This document shows positions 29,101 to 37,465 of a stretch of DNA of 64,000 nucleotides, piece by piece; the first letter of the stretch is position 1, and each line of letters opens with the position of its first letter. The position numbers were made by a program, and so were the translations under genes. Origin of the DNA: Lachnospiraceae bacterium (lineage in GTDB: Bacteria > Bacillota > Clostridia > Lachnospirales > Lachnospiraceae); the NCBI GenBank assembly GCA_017455435.1, contig JAFTAU010000057.1, forward strand, positions 23,937 through 87,936, in the 5' to 3' direction. The notes beneath the pieces are model-generated. The model saw only the letters and a program-made list of their open reading frames with translations. It searched no databases and had not been told where the DNA came from.

Positions 29101-29884
29101 CGAAGAAGGTGCTGAAGTAGTAGCCGGAGACGAACTCACGGAAGGCAGCATCAATCCTCACGACCTGCTCGAGATAAAGGGCGTCCGCGCCGTTCAGGAT
29201 TATATGCTCCGTGAGGTTCAAAAGGTTTACCGCACGCAGGGCGTTGAAATCAATGACAAGCACATCGAGGTCATCGTCCGCCAGATGCTCAAAAAGATAT
29301 CCATCACTGACGCGGGCGACAGCGGAATGCTCGAAGGCAATACCATGAATATCCTTGATTTTGAGGATATGAATGAAGCGCTCGAGGCAGAAGGAAAGAC
29401 TCCGGCTGCAGGTACACGCGTCATGCTCGGTATCACAAAGGCTTCCCTCGCCACCAATTCCTTCCTGTCGGCGGCGTCATTCCAGGAGACCACCAGAGTT
29501 CTGACCGAAGCCGCCATAAACGGCAAGGTTGACCCGCTGGTAGGCCTAAAGGAAAACGTCATTATCGGAAAGCTTATTCCCGCCGGAACAGGAATGAAGA
29601 AGTACCGCTCCATCGTTCTGGATACGGACGGCAGCGACCTCTACCAAAAAGACAGCTCCTCCACAGTCTATGAAGATGTTATAGATGAGGCGGACAGGAT
29701 TCGCGCGGAGGCCGATGACGCTGAAGATGAGATTCTTGAGGAAACTGAGGAGATAGAAGAAGAGCTCACCGAAGATGAGGAGCTGATTCTTGATGACGAA
29801 GGGCCCGACGGCGAAGAAGCAGAGGAGATTTCCGACGAAGAAGAGCCCGCAGAGGACGAAGAGCCCGGCGAGACAGAGGAATAA
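26102..29884 (+). CDS. rpoC: DNA-directed RNA polymerase subunit beta'
   Basis: 1260 residues, full length. The N-terminal zinc-binding cysteines are at 68, 70, 83 and 86; the catalytic magnesium motif NADFDGDQM lies near residue 456; a second cysteine cluster ([11 protein letters not shown]) and the conserved [17 protein letters not shown] segment are intact. The last 60 residues or so are almost entirely Glu/Asp, longer than the usual end of the subunit. GGGGG precedes the start and the gene is in the rpoBC operon. A terminator follows 28 bases after the stop. Confidence 0.99.
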   Translation: MPALNNEENYTPLQFDAIKIGLASPEKIKSWSRGEVKKPETINYRTLKPERDGLFCEKIFGPSKDWECHCGKYKKIRWRGVICDRCGVEVTRAAVRRERMGHISLAAPVSHIWYFKGSPSRIGLTLDISVKALEKVLYFANYIVLDPMKTTLEFKKVLSEKEYRDAVETWGAGSFRVGMGAEAIQELLKKTDLEAEAAELREQLEGAPAQKHQKLVKRLEVIDAFRNSGNRPEWMILNAIPVIPPDLRPMVQLDGGRFATSDLNDLYRRIINRNNRLAKLLDMKAPDIIVRNEKRMLQEAVDALIDNGRRGRAVTGAGNRALKSLSDMLKGKQGRFRQNLLGKRVDYSGRSVIVVGPELKIYQCGLPKEMAIELFKPFVMKELVAREMAHNIKNAKKMVERLVPAVFDVLEEVITEQPVMLNRAPTLHRLGIQAFEPILVEGKAIKLHPLVCTAYNADFDGDQMAVHLPLGVEAQAECRFLMLSPNNLLKPSDGGPVAVPSQDMVLGIYYLTQERPGARGEGNVYKDVNEAILAHENGYLDIHAKIGVYVTKEIDGETKKEKVESTLGRFIFNEVIQQDLGFVDRTDPKNAFKLEIDFHVGKKQLKQILERVINIHGAIETAETLDHIKAMGYKYSTKAAMTVSISDMTVPERKQELIREAEARVEKIAVNYRRGLINENERYKEVISTWKATDEELTKELLEGLDKYNNIFMMADSGARGSNKQIKQLAGMRGLMASTTGRIIELPIKSNFREGLDVLEYFISAHGARKGLSDTALRTADSGYLTRRLVDVSQDLIVREHDCSAGKDEIPGLVISAFMNGQEVIETLQERITGRTLAADVLHPETGEVIAAANELVTINKATEIVNAGVTEVKIRSLLTCRSHIGVCAKCYGANLATSEQVQVGEAVGIIAAQSIGEPGTQLTMRTFHTGGVAGDDITQGLPRVEELFEARKPKGLAIISEIDGKVSIRDTKRKREVVVTNDEGDARAYLIPYGSRIKVEEGAEVVAGDELTEGSINPHDLLEIKGVRAVQDYMLREVQKVYRTQGVEINDKHIEVIVRQMLKKISITDAGDSGMLEGNTMNILDFEDMNEALEAEGKTPAAGTRVMLGITKASLATNSFLSAASFQETTRVLTEAAINGKVDPLVGLKENVIIGKLIPAGTGMKKYRSIVLDTDGSDLYQKDSSSTVYEDVIDEADRIRAEADDAEDEILEETEEIEEELTEDEELILDDEGPDGEEAEEISDEEEPAEDEEPGETEE

Positions 29885-29912
29885 TCCTCCTCAGAAACAC
29901 AATTAATAAACC

Positions 29913-29940
29913 AGCCCCCGCAGCCATCGCGGGGGCTTTT
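29913..29940 (+). terminator. Rho-independent terminator after rpoC
   Basis: AGCCCCCGC (29913-29921) pairs with GCGGGGGCT (29929-29937), then TTTTC. The 3' arm and following bases recur at 31495-31522. Confidence 0.9.
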
Positions 29941-29957
29941 CTACAACAATTGGAGCA
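29928..29957 (+). repeat. Direct repeat, left copy, at the rpoC terminator
   Basis: CGCGGGGGCTTTTCT (29928-29942) and ATTGGAGCA (29949-29957), separated by six bases, recur in the same order at 31495-31522 with a four-base gap. The two copies bracket the DUF4143 ATPase gene. Confidence 0.75.
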
Positions 29958-29962
29958 TTTAC

Positions 29963-30040
29963 GGGAAAAACGTGTTGACACATAGGGAAAATTGCCAGAA
30001 AAATGTGTGTATTTATCTTGAAAAATCCAGAAAAATGTGT
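29963..30040 (+). repeat. Short direct repeats upstream of the DUF4143 ATPase gene
   Basis: CCAGAAAAATGTGT occurs exactly at 29995-30008 and 30027-30040 (32 bases apart), and a related GGGAAAAACGTGT lies 32 bases before the first, at 29963-29975. A TTGACA at 29975-29980 lies inside the array. The regular 32-base period (three helical turns) suggests a protein-binding site, possibly for autoregulation. Confidence 0.55.
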
Positions 30041-30078
30041 TTTGATATAGTCGAATACTTGAGAAGGGCGGTGATTTT

Positions 30079-31371
30079 TTGAAACGAAAGGCAATTGCTG
30101 ATTTAGTTCGCTGGAAATCAAGTGAAGACCGCAAACCGCTGGTCTTAAAAGGCGCACGGCAGGTCGGAAAGACATGGCTGATGAAGGAGTTCGGAGAGAG
30201 CTGTTACAATCACTTTGTCTATTTCAATTTTGATGAAGAAGACGAGCTTAAATCCATTTTTGAGACTAACAAGAACCCCGGACGTATTATTGAGCTTTTA
30301 TCTATAATCTCCGGAGAAAAGATACTTCCCGGGGAAACGCTGATTATTTTCGACGAAATTCAGGAATGCCCCGAGGCGTTGAATGCTCTGAAATACTTTA
30401 AGGAACAGGCAAACGAATACCACGTCATTGCTGCCGGAAGTCTTTTGGGCACACTTCTCGCAAACCCCAAATCCTACCCGGTGGGCATGGTTAATCTGCT
30501 TGACATATATCCGATGAGCTTTGATGAATTTCTGGATGCGACCGATCCGGCGCTCTTTTCTTATTATGACAGCGTACAAAAGGAACAGCAGATTGAGGAA
30601 ATCTTTCACAAGCGGTTGCTGGACGCCTATAATAATTACCTGATTATCGGCGGAATGCCGGAATGCGTCGCCTCATGGATCAAGCACAAGGATCCTGCCC
30701 TCATTTCTCAAATTCAGAGAGAACTGATTGAAATCTATGAAAACGATTTTTCCAAGCATAACGGAAAAATCAACAGTGGGCGAATCCTGATGGTATTTCG
30801 CAGTATCGTCTCACAGCTTGCGAAGCCCAACGAGAAGTTTATGTACGGGGCTGTAAGAGATGGCGGCAGGGCAAGAGATTTTGAAGAAGCAATCGAATGG
30901 CTTGTTTCAGCCGGGATGCTTAACCGAGTCTATAACGTTTCTAAGATAGAGCATCCACTGGCAGCGTTCGACAAACTGGATCAGTTCAAATTGTTTGTCT
31001 TTGATACCGGACTTCTGAAGGCTATGGCAGGAATTGATAACAGCGCCATCCTCTTAAAAAACGATTATCAGTTCAAGGGCCCCCTGACGGAAAACTATGT
31101 CTTGCAGCAACTTCGTGGTCAGTTTGAGATAGATCCCCGGTATTATTCCGACAAGAACAGCGAAATCGATTTTATCCTGCAATATGGAACTGAGATTATT
31201 CCTGTGGAAGCAAAAGGAGGCGAGGATAAGTCAGCTCCCTCTTTCAAAAAGTATGTTTCGGATCATCGCCCGGAGCATGCACTTCGCTACTCAAAGCGGG
31301 GATACAGAAAGGATGGATGTATTACGAATTTGCCTTTGTATCTTGCGGGAAAAACAAACGAATTGCTTTAA
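30079..31371 (+). CDS. AAA ATPase with C-terminal DUF4143 domain
   Basis: 430 residues. The N-terminal AAA domain has Walker A GARQVGKT (25-32) and Walker B LIIFDEIQE with Asp92-Glu93. The C-terminal DUF4143 region contains a nuclease-like pattern, SEIDF followed by VEAKGG, as in PD-(D/E)xK folds. Such genes are common, often multi-copy, in gut Firmicutes and Bacteroidetes; their role is not established. The start is a TTG at 30079 behind GAAGGGCGGTG. The gene looks more AT-rich than rpoC and is bracketed by direct repeats of the rpoC terminator region, both suggesting later arrival at this site. Confidence 0.88.
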   Translation: MKRKAIADLVRWKSSEDRKPLVLKGARQVGKTWLMKEFGESCYNHFVYFNFDEEDELKSIFETNKNPGRIIELLSIISGEKILPGETLIIFDEIQECPEALNALKYFKEQANEYHVIAAGSLLGTLLANPKSYPVGMVNLLDIYPMSFDEFLDATDPALFSYYDSVQKEQQIEEIFHKRLLDAYNNYLIIGGMPECVASWIKHKDPALISQIQRELIEIYENDFSKHNGKINSGRILMVFRSIVSQLAKPNEKFMYGAVRDGGRARDFEEAIEWLVSAGMLNRVYNVSKIEHPLAAFDKLDQFKLFVFDTGLLKAMAGIDNSAILLKNDYQFKGPLTENYVLQQLRGQFEIDPRYYSDKNSEIDFILQYGTEIIPVEAKGGEDKSAPSFKKYVSDHRPEHALRYSKRGYRKDGCITNLPLYLAGKTNELL

Positions 31372-31494
31372 TAATTCGCCCCTTACGCATTGTGAGGAGC
31401 ATTTTTTATTCAATCACTTCAAGTCAGATTATGGCTGATTTAAAACATTTGTGATAAATCATTTAACAAATCCGTTATCTCTCACTCGAACTAC

Positions 31495-31522
31495 CGCGGG
31501 GGCTTTTCTGCGCATTGGAGCA
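31495..31522 (+). repeat. Direct repeat, right copy, downstream of the DUF4143 gene
   Basis: Carries the same CGCGGGGGCTTTTCT and ATTGGAGCA blocks as 29928-29957. The left arm of the terminator stem is missing, so this copy cannot fold into the rpoC-type hairpin. Confidence 0.75.
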
Positions 31523-31556
31523 GTTTTTTACAACACTCAAAATCCACGCCTGTTTT

Positions 31557-32438
31557 TTAAATGCCGGTGCTGTCGTCGGCGCCGCGTATTTTCTGGCGGT
31601 ATTCGCTGGGGCTTATACCGGTGTATTTCTTATACAACCTGTAAAAATTTGAATAATTCTGGAAGCCGGCTTTATAAGCGGCGTTTTCGAGAGAAAGATT
31701 CTGACAGACCAGTCGGTTAAAGTACAGAATCTTTTTTAACGTGCAGTATTCGACGATGCTGGTTCCGGTACATTCCTTGAACAGGCGGCAGAGATAGTGC
31801 TTGTTAAAGTGAAAACGATATGCCAGCTCGTCGATTTCGATTTTTTGAGCATAGTTTTCCGAAAGATAATGAATGATATCGTTGATATGTTTATTTGATA
31901 TGGACCGCACGGAGGAATCTCCGGCAGAAGGAACAGAAACGCTGTTCAGCATATCCAGCATCTCTATGACGGCGCAGCCTGCCAATACGGAGCCTTCGGG
32001 GGTGCGCCTTGATTTGTACTCCAGTATCTTTTGTATTTGTCTGCCCAGCCCGGACCGGGCGACGGTTTCGGCGGGGATGACGTTGTTTGAACCGTTTATT
32101 CTGCTGTTGAAGGCATCAAAAAAGTGATGCTTGGGACAGTTCCATTTGTCAAAAATCGAATCATAGATATACAGAGAAATCCTCTCGTGCTCTGAATCAT
32201 CCACGGTCATTACGTGAAGCTCACTCTGATTCAGCAGCAGCAGATCTCCCGGGCCCACTAGATATTGCCGTCCTTCCACCAGAAAACAGCCGGAACCTTT
32301 CAGAAAATAAGTCAGAACCAGCGTGGTATCGTAATGCAGGTGGGGAGACGTCGATTGCCTGGGGTGAGATTCAAATGTGTAATGAAGATTATAATCAGGG
32401 TCGTCGTCAAATACTTTCTTTAAATAAGCGTCGCTCAT
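31557..32438 (-). CDS. AraC-family transcriptional regulator
   Basis: 293 residues on the minus strand. The N-terminal half is a cupin-like sugar-sensing domain (SPHLHYDTT, then a GPGDLLLL segment). The C-terminal 100 residues are a double helix-turn-helix domain with HFNKHYLCRLFK, AAYKAGFQNYSNFYRLYKK and GISPSEYR, the usual AraC signature. It is transcribed away from the carbohydrate locus, with a 237-base shared control region, the standard arrangement for a local activator of sugar-use genes. The start codon is preceded by AAGGAAAAG. Confidence 0.93.
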   Translation of the reverse strand: MSDAYLKKVFDDDPDYNLHYTFESHPRQSTSPHLHYDTTLVLTYFLKGSGCFLVEGRQYLVGPGDLLLLNQSELHVMTVDDSEHERISLYIYDSIFDKWNCPKHHFFDAFNSRINGSNNVIPAETVARSGLGRQIQKILEYKSRRTPEGSVLAGCAVIEMLDMLNSVSVPSAGDSSVRSISNKHINDIIHYLSENYAQKIEIDELAYRFHFNKHYLCRLFKECTGTSIVEYCTLKKILYFNRLVCQNLSLENAAYKAGFQNYSNFYRLYKKYTGISPSEYRQKIRGADDSTGI

Positions 32439-32511
32439 AAAATTCTTTTCCTTTTTTATACGGCAAACAAACTAACCGGCAGGTAACATCCGTTAATGAA
32501 TCAATAACAAT

Positions 32512-32539
32512 ATTGTAAATAAAAAATGTAAAAAGTCAA
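32512..32539 (-). promoter_or_regulatory. Promoter of the araC-family gene overlapping a palindrome
   Basis: Read on the minus strand: TTGACT (32539-32534), a 16-base spacer and TACAAT (32517-32512). The -10 overlaps the perfect palindrome ACAATATTGT (32507-32516), a possible operator for the regulator itself. Confidence 0.55.
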
Positions 32540-32616
32540 TATAGTACATAAAAACCTCAACAGAGGCAATGTTTATTTCTTTTTTTGTTTATTAAAATGA
32601 ATGTACAAGGTGAAGA

Positions 32617-32638
32617 CGGTGAGAAAGTAGACTCACCG
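32617..32638 (+). promoter_or_regulatory. Hairpin in the leader of the carbohydrate operon
   Basis: CGGTGAG (32617-32623) and CTCACCG (32632-32638) are perfect inverted repeats with an eight-base loop, 37 bases before the first operon gene and downstream of a plausible -10 (TAAAAT, 32593-32598). No T tract follows, so it is not a terminator; it could be an operator or an RNA structure. Confidence 0.45.
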
Positions 32639-32675
32639 CAGCTATTTAATACTAAAAAGAAAGCAGGAAAGCATA

Positions 32676-33914
32676 TTGGATACGGACACATTGAAAATAA
32701 AAGACGAAGAGCTTTTTCAATGTCTTAGAGATGAAACAGCCAGACAAAAAGACACTCTGGAAATGGTTGCGTCCGAGAGCATACAGCCCCGGGAGGCGCT
32801 TTTGCTTGCAGGAAGCAGTTTTAACAACAAGACCAGTACGGGCAATGTAGGCAGGCAGAGGCTCCTTGGATCGCAGAACGCGGACCGGATAGAACGGATG
32901 GCGGCTGAAAGAGCCTGCAGAGTATTTGGTGCGGACTATGCAAACATGCTCACCTACTCCGGTACGGTAGCGAATTTCTGCGCGTACAATGCGGTCTTGA
33001 ACTTCGGAGACCCGGTTCTGGCGCTGTCACACAGCGTCGGCGCCCATCAGTCTCACGGGGGCGAAAACAATATTTCTTCAAGGCTTTACAACTTCAGATA
33101 TTTCGGTCTTGACTGCGAGACGCTCGATATAGACTACAAAACTGCAGAACGCATAGCCTCAGGCATTGCTCCGAAGCTCATAGTGGTAGGCTCGGCGGCT
33201 TATCCGAGAAACATTGATTACAAACGGATGGCGGAAATAGCCCACAAGAGCGGAGCGCTTTTGATGGTGGACATAGCGCATTATTCCGGATTGATAGCCG
33301 CAGGAGTGTCACCTAATCCATTCCCTTATGCAGACATAGTCGCGGCTTCCACCACAAAGACCATGTGCGGTCCGCACAGCGGATTTGTCATGTGCAAAAA
33401 AGAATACGCATCCAGAATAGAAAACAGCGTGTATCCGGGGTATGTGGCATCGCCGCACCTTCAGACCATTGCCGCCATGGCATACGCTCTTAAGCGCTCA
33501 CAGACAGAAGAATTCAGAGACCTTATGCGCAGAGTGGTTGCAAATGCAAAGTATCTTTGCCGGGCTCTGACGGACAGGGGCTTTTCGGTTTTTACCGGAG
33601 GCACGGACTGCCATATGCTTTTGCTTGACGTAAGCCCGTTTAACACGGACGGCGTTCAGTTTTCAGAGAGACTCGAAAAGGCCGGCATTTCAGCGAACTC
33701 AAAGAGCATTCCTTTTGAAAAATCATCCATTCCAAAAGGCGTGCGGCTGGGCACTGTTGTTCTGACCCAGAGAGGTATGGGAGAGAGTGAGATGGACAGA
33801 GTGGCGGATATATTCCTGCTTCTTGCCCGCGAAGGCAGCGGAGACGCGGAGCTTTTGCAGGCACGCAGTGAGGTAAAAAAGCTCGCCGAAACCTTCCGTT
33901 ACATCGAACCGTGA
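32676..33914 (+). CDS. Serine hydroxymethyltransferase-like PLP enzyme lacking folate-site residues
   Basis: 412 residues, alignable end to end with GlyA. PLP-site residues are kept: Asp199 and His202 (VDIAHYSG), Lys228 in STTKT, and the C-terminal GVRLGT arginine that binds the substrate carboxylate. The folate and catalytic loop is not: where SHMT has NKYAEGYPG, this protein has NKTSTGNVG (residues 51-59), so Tyr and the catalytic Glu are both Thr. The usual THKTLRGPRGG is STTKTMCGPHSG. A folate-independent aldolase or another amino-acid reaction is more likely than normal one-carbon transfer. TTG start; AGGA upstream. It is the first gene of the sugar locus, which is unusual company for an SHMT relative. 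Confidence 0.75.
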   Translation: MDTDTLKIKDEELFQCLRDETARQKDTLEMVASESIQPREALLLAGSSFNNKTSTGNVGRQRLLGSQNADRIERMAAERACRVFGADYANMLTYSGTVANFCAYNAVLNFGDPVLALSHSVGAHQSHGGENNISSRLYNFRYFGLDCETLDIDYKTAERIASGIAPKLIVVGSAAYPRNIDYKRMAEIAHKSGALLMVDIAHYSGLIAAGVSPNPFPYADIVAASTTKTMCGPHSGFVMCKKEYASRIENSVYPGYVASPHLQTIAAMAYALKRSQTEEFRDLMRRVVANAKYLCRALTDRGFSVFTGGTDCHMLLLDVSPFNTDGVQFSERLEKAGISANSKSIPFEKSSIPKGVRLGTVVLTQRGMGESEMDRVADIFLLLAREGSGDAELLQARSEVKKLAETFRYIEP

Positions 33915-33927
33915 AAGGAAAGTGTGT

Positions 33928-35667
33928 ATGAAGAATTTTCTTAAAAAATGCAGTGCAGTCTTTTTAATCTGCGTCATTGGCTTTTCCGTTTTTGCGCCGG
34001 GACAGACTACCGTACAGGCCGTAACTCCCGGCAAGAGCGAATACACGCTTTTGATGGACGGTCCCAGGTTTTACATCCATAACAAAAAGACCCTGGGAGC
34101 TGCCGAGGGAACCGAGTACTACATGACCTACACCGTCAAAAAGGCAGTCAAGACTCCCGGCCAGCAGGGCATCATCGGAACGGCCGATTACACCAGAAAT
34201 TTCCCCTACACAGAGGGAGGTCTCATGCGTTACAACGGCTCCGGTCAGAACCTGATGGAGCAGGGCTATACGTATTTTTACAAATTCGTCGTTGCCAGCG
34301 GCGGCTTTACCTATAACATTTCGCGTGCAAAGGGCGACGTTATCGAGGACATTATTCTGGAAAAGACCGCCGACACCGGAACCGGTCCCATGAAATATTT
34401 CGGAGTCTGGCTTGCCTATGACTATGTCGAGGCGGAGTTTGGCGATGTCCGTTTCTATGACAAAAACGGAAACGACCTGGGAGTAAAACTGGAATACCCC
34501 GTTGGAACCGGCATTGTACTTAGCGGCAGCGGAGGCCTGAGCAAGACCACCGGCATTAATCACCGCTACGACGTGACAATAAAAGACAAGCACAACATCG
34601 CAATCAGCAATCTTCGTGCTGCGAGCGGCGACCGCATTTACATGGAGTATACGGTGGAATCCGCGGAATATCTGCTCAATCAGAACGGCTTTGCACTTTC
34701 CAATGACCCTGAGAGCGATTATCCTCACAGAAACGCGGGTCTGAAATATATCAACTACAAGACTCTGACCGATTCTGTAAATATGCTGGAACCCGGAGCG
34801 TCATACGTAGTAATGATAGACAAGGGCGAAAAAGCTTTTAACGTACTGGTCAAAAAGACAAAGGACGGCAGCTCCGAAAGATTCATTATGAAGGAACAGT
34901 TCGGCAAATACGACAAGAGCTTTGCTTTTGCATCGCTGTGGTTCGGAGCAGGCCAGGACACCAACGCCACTTTTAAGCTTACCGATGTAAAGTTTTATGA
35001 CTACAGGCACGTCAGTCTGGGAGTCCAGGCGAATGTAGCAGCAGACATAGTGCATCACGGCGAAATGGAAGATTACTCGGCCTGTGCCGGCGTTTATTAC
35101 TGCGACGCGACCGGAGATATGATGGTGCTTCGTGACGACTGCACTATGGATTTTGTCCGGGGCGACAGTTCTTCCGCGGCAAAATACAGCATTGCTGATA
35201 ATGTCATGACCGCGTCATATAAGGATTCATCCTCAGAATATAACTATCTCTTCCGCAGGATAACCGACGGCAGCGGAAACATTTACCGCCGTCTCTATTA
35301 CTACTTTATAGACTTCGTGACCGGAACAGACGCTAAGACTCCCCGGCAGGAGTATTCCGCAGAAACCGGATATTACAGTACCGAACCGGCTGCTCCTGTG
35401 AAGGACGGAGACAAGTTCCTGGGCTGGTACGACAGTGACGGAGTGAAATACTGCTTTGGAAATGTTGTGACAAAATCAGAGGTTCTGTACGCAAAATGGG
35501 AAAACGGCGGTATCTCATACACGCATATTGACAGCACGGCAGAAGAATCTTCACCGGCCGGTACAACCTCATTCCTGATTTATGGTATCGGCGGAGCACT
35601 GGTTTTGGCCGGACTCGCACTGGGAATAGTTTTTATCAGAAAAGGAGCAAAAGGTGAGAAAGCCTGA
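33928..35667 (+). CDS. Secreted, membrane-anchored protein with two tandem domains and an InlB-type repeat
   Basis: 579 residues. Signal peptide (about 1-32), then two related units of about 165 residues (about 35-205 and 208-372), each ending in a DV(R/K)FYD...LGV motif and beta-rich in character. A Cys-containing region follows. At about residues 484-526 there is an InlB B-repeat/Flg_new-like segment with FLGWYDSDG and LYAKW. A C-terminal transmembrane helix (about 550-570) and Lys-rich tail anchor it to the membrane. The units look like carbohydrate-binding sandwiches, but I do not recognise the family. Start at ATG 33928 behind AAAGGA. The 3' end overlaps the permease gene by 14 bases, so it may be an accessory of the transporter. 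Confidence 0.7.
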   Translation: MKNFLKKCSAVFLICVIGFSVFAPGQTTVQAVTPGKSEYTLLMDGPRFYIHNKKTLGAAEGTEYYMTYTVKKAVKTPGQQGIIGTADYTRNFPYTEGGLMRYNGSGQNLMEQGYTYFYKFVVASGGFTYNISRAKGDVIEDIILEKTADTGTGPMKYFGVWLAYDYVEAEFGDVRFYDKNGNDLGVKLEYPVGTGIVLSGSGGLSKTTGINHRYDVTIKDKHNIAISNLRAASGDRIYMEYTVESAEYLLNQNGFALSNDPESDYPHRNAGLKYINYKTLTDSVNMLEPGASYVVMIDKGEKAFNVLVKKTKDGSSERFIMKEQFGKYDKSFAFASLWFGAGQDTNATFKLTDVKFYDYRHVSLGVQANVAADIVHHGEMEDYSACAGVYYCDATGDMMVLRDDCTMDFVRGDSSSAAKYSIADNVMTASYKDSSSEYNYLFRRITDGSGNIYRRLYYYFIDFVTGTDAKTPRQEYSAETGYYSTEPAAPVKDGDKFLGWYDSDGVKYCFGNVVTKSEVLYAKWENGGISYTHIDSTAEESSPAGTTSFLIYGIGGALVLAGLALGIVFIRKGAKGEKA

Positions 35668-36574
35668 GGCGAAAAAATACAAAAATAACAGGATTCGTAC
35701 CCTCTTTATCCTGTGCTTTACGGTTCTGCCGGTAGTCCAGTGGCTGCTGTTCTACGTGTACACGAATTTTTCGTCCATATCCCTGGCGTTTACGGGTTCC
35801 GGCGGAGAATTCACACTGGACAATTTTAAGCGCTTTTTCAACGAAATGGCGCTGGATACCTCAGACCTTAGAATAGCGTTCAGGAACACATTCCTGACAT
35901 TCGGCATACTGCTGATAACATTTCCGCTCAAGGTTCTGGTTTCCTACTTCATTTACAAGAAGATTATCGGGCATAAGTTTTTCAGGATAGTATTCTTTCT
36001 GCCCACGGTTCTCTTCTCCGTATGCGTTGCCATGTTCTTTACCAGAATAGTGGGCGTAAACGGCTTTATCGCCCAGAAGGTCGGAGAATGGGCAGGGCTG
36101 GGCTATGCGCCGGAGCTTTTGGGAGATTCCAGATTTGCCAATATTACCGTTCTCCTGAATATGATCTGGCTTCAGTTCCCCGGAGATTTGATTATCTGGG
36201 GCGGCACTTTTGCCAGAATACCGGCGGAGATACTGGAGGCAGGTCAGATTGACGGCACCACGTGGAGAACAGAATTCTCCAGAATCATTGTTCCCATGAT
36301 TTGGCCCACCGTTTCTCTTAAAATGGTTCTGCTCACCTGCACCGTATTCAGTGCGAGCGGTCAGGTTTATCTGCTGACACGCGGAGAATTCGGCACCATG
36401 ACGCTTACGGCGTGGCTCTACACAAAACTGCTGGAGCATTCAGGAAGCGGCTATTCGCCTTATGGCTACAACTACCTATCGGCTGTCGGTCTGATGCTGA
36501 CATTGGTGGCGGTTGTAATAGCGCTTGTGGTAAGGCATATTACCGACAAGCATTTTCAGGAAGTGGAGTATTAA
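35654..36574 (+). CDS. Sugar ABC transporter permease (CUT1, LplB/UgpA type)
   Basis: 306 residues, about six membrane helices. The cytoplasmic EAA loop is present as EILEAGQIDGTTWRTEFSRIIVPMIWP, the usual contact with the ATPase subunit. GTG start at 35654 with AAAGGAG seven bases upstream, overlapping the previous gene. It pairs with the next permease and a binding protein. No ATP-binding subunit is encoded in the window, which is common for Firmicutes CUT1 systems sharing one MsmK-like ATPase. Confidence 0.93.
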   Translation: MRKPEAKKYKNNRIRTLFILCFTVLPVVQWLLFYVYTNFSSISLAFTGSGGEFTLDNFKRFFNEMALDTSDLRIAFRNTFLTFGILLITFPLKVLVSYFIYKKIIGHKFFRIVFFLPTVLFSVCVAMFFTRIVGVNGFIAQKVGEWAGLGYAPELLGDSRFANITVLLNMIWLQFPGDLIIWGGTFARIPAEILEAGQIDGTTWRTEFSRIIVPMIWPTVSLKMVLLTCTVFSASGQVYLLTRGEFGTMTLTAWLYTKLLEHSGSGYSPYGYNYLSAVGLMLTLVAVVIALVVRHITDKHFQEVEY

Positions 36575-36577
36575 ACT

Positions 36578-37444
36578 ATGAAAAGAATCAAACCCTTAAA
36601 CAGAAAACCGCTTTCCGAAAAAATCCTCTACAACTGCATATCCGTGCTTTTTGCCGTAGTGGCGTTTTCATATATCTACATTCTGGTGTGGACTTTTATC
36701 AGCAGCATGAAGACGCATACGGAGATAGTTATGAATCCGTTCAGCCTGCCGGAGGAATGGCACTGGGAACACTTTGTAGAGATGTTCTCCGTATTCAAGG
36801 TAAACGGCCATGGCTTCTTCTCCATGCTGTTCAACAGCATCTGGTTTTCGGTAGGAGGAGCTCTGCTGATGCATCTCACCTCTGTGTCATTTGCCTACGT
36901 CAGCACAAAGTACACCTTCCCCGGATCCAGATGGGTTTACACCATAGTTCTGATTATGATGACTCTTCCCGTGTACGGCAGTCAGGGCGCCATGTACCGC
37001 CTGCTGCGCACGCTGGGTCTGGTGGACAGCTACCTGCATATAGTGATATCCATTTCGGGATTCACTTCGGCGTATCTGTATTATCACGCCTTCTTCAAAA
37101 ACCTCTCCTGGAGCTATGCGGAGGCGGCCATGATGGACGGCGCAAACGATTTTCAGATATTTTTCCGGGTCATGCTGCCACAGTCAAAGCCCATATTCAC
37201 GGCGCTGTTCCTTACTACATGGCTTACCGCGTGGAACAACTACGAGTCGCCGCTGGTTTATCTTCCAAACCTGCCGACGCTCCCCGTGGGAATATATCAG
37301 TTTGACCGTATGATGATGTTTGAGGCCAGGCTGGACATACTGTTCGCGGCGTGTCTGGTGGTATCCATACCGGCTTTGATCATATTCATTATATTTAATA
37401 AAACACTCACCACAAGCCTGTCGATAGGCGGAATAAAAGGGTAA
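36578..37444 (+). CDS. Sugar ABC transporter permease (CUT1, MalG/UgpE type)
   Basis: 288 residues with six predicted membrane helices. The EAA loop reads YAEAAMMDGANDFQIFFRVMLPQSKP, and the family ending (ISIGGIKG-like) is present as TTSLSIGGIKG. It begins three bases after the stop of the partner permease. It forms the heterodimeric channel for an oligosaccharide delivered by the next gene's product. Confidence 0.95.
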   Translation: MKRIKPLNRKPLSEKILYNCISVLFAVVAFSYIYILVWTFISSMKTHTEIVMNPFSLPEEWHWEHFVEMFSVFKVNGHGFFSMLFNSIWFSVGGALLMHLTSVSFAYVSTKYTFPGSRWVYTIVLIMMTLPVYGSQGAMYRLLRTLGLVDSYLHIVISISGFTSAYLYYHAFFKNLSWSYAEAAMMDGANDFQIFFRVMLPQSKPIFTALFLTTWLTAWNNYESPLVYLPNLPTLPVGIYQFDRMMMFEARLDILFAACLVVSIPALIIFIIFNKTLTTSLSIGGIKG

Positions 37445-37465
37445 ATGCAAAGGAGATTATGCTTT

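Noticed and set aside
29963..30040. CRISPR-like array
   Set aside because: Only two exact and one approximate copy, 14 bases long, without repeat symmetry or cas genes; better explained as binding sites.
36412..37305. Plus-strand 297-codon frame overlapping both permease genes
   Set aside because: The permeases have clear EAA loops and membrane helices in the other frame; this frame has an atypical composition and no ribosome binding site.
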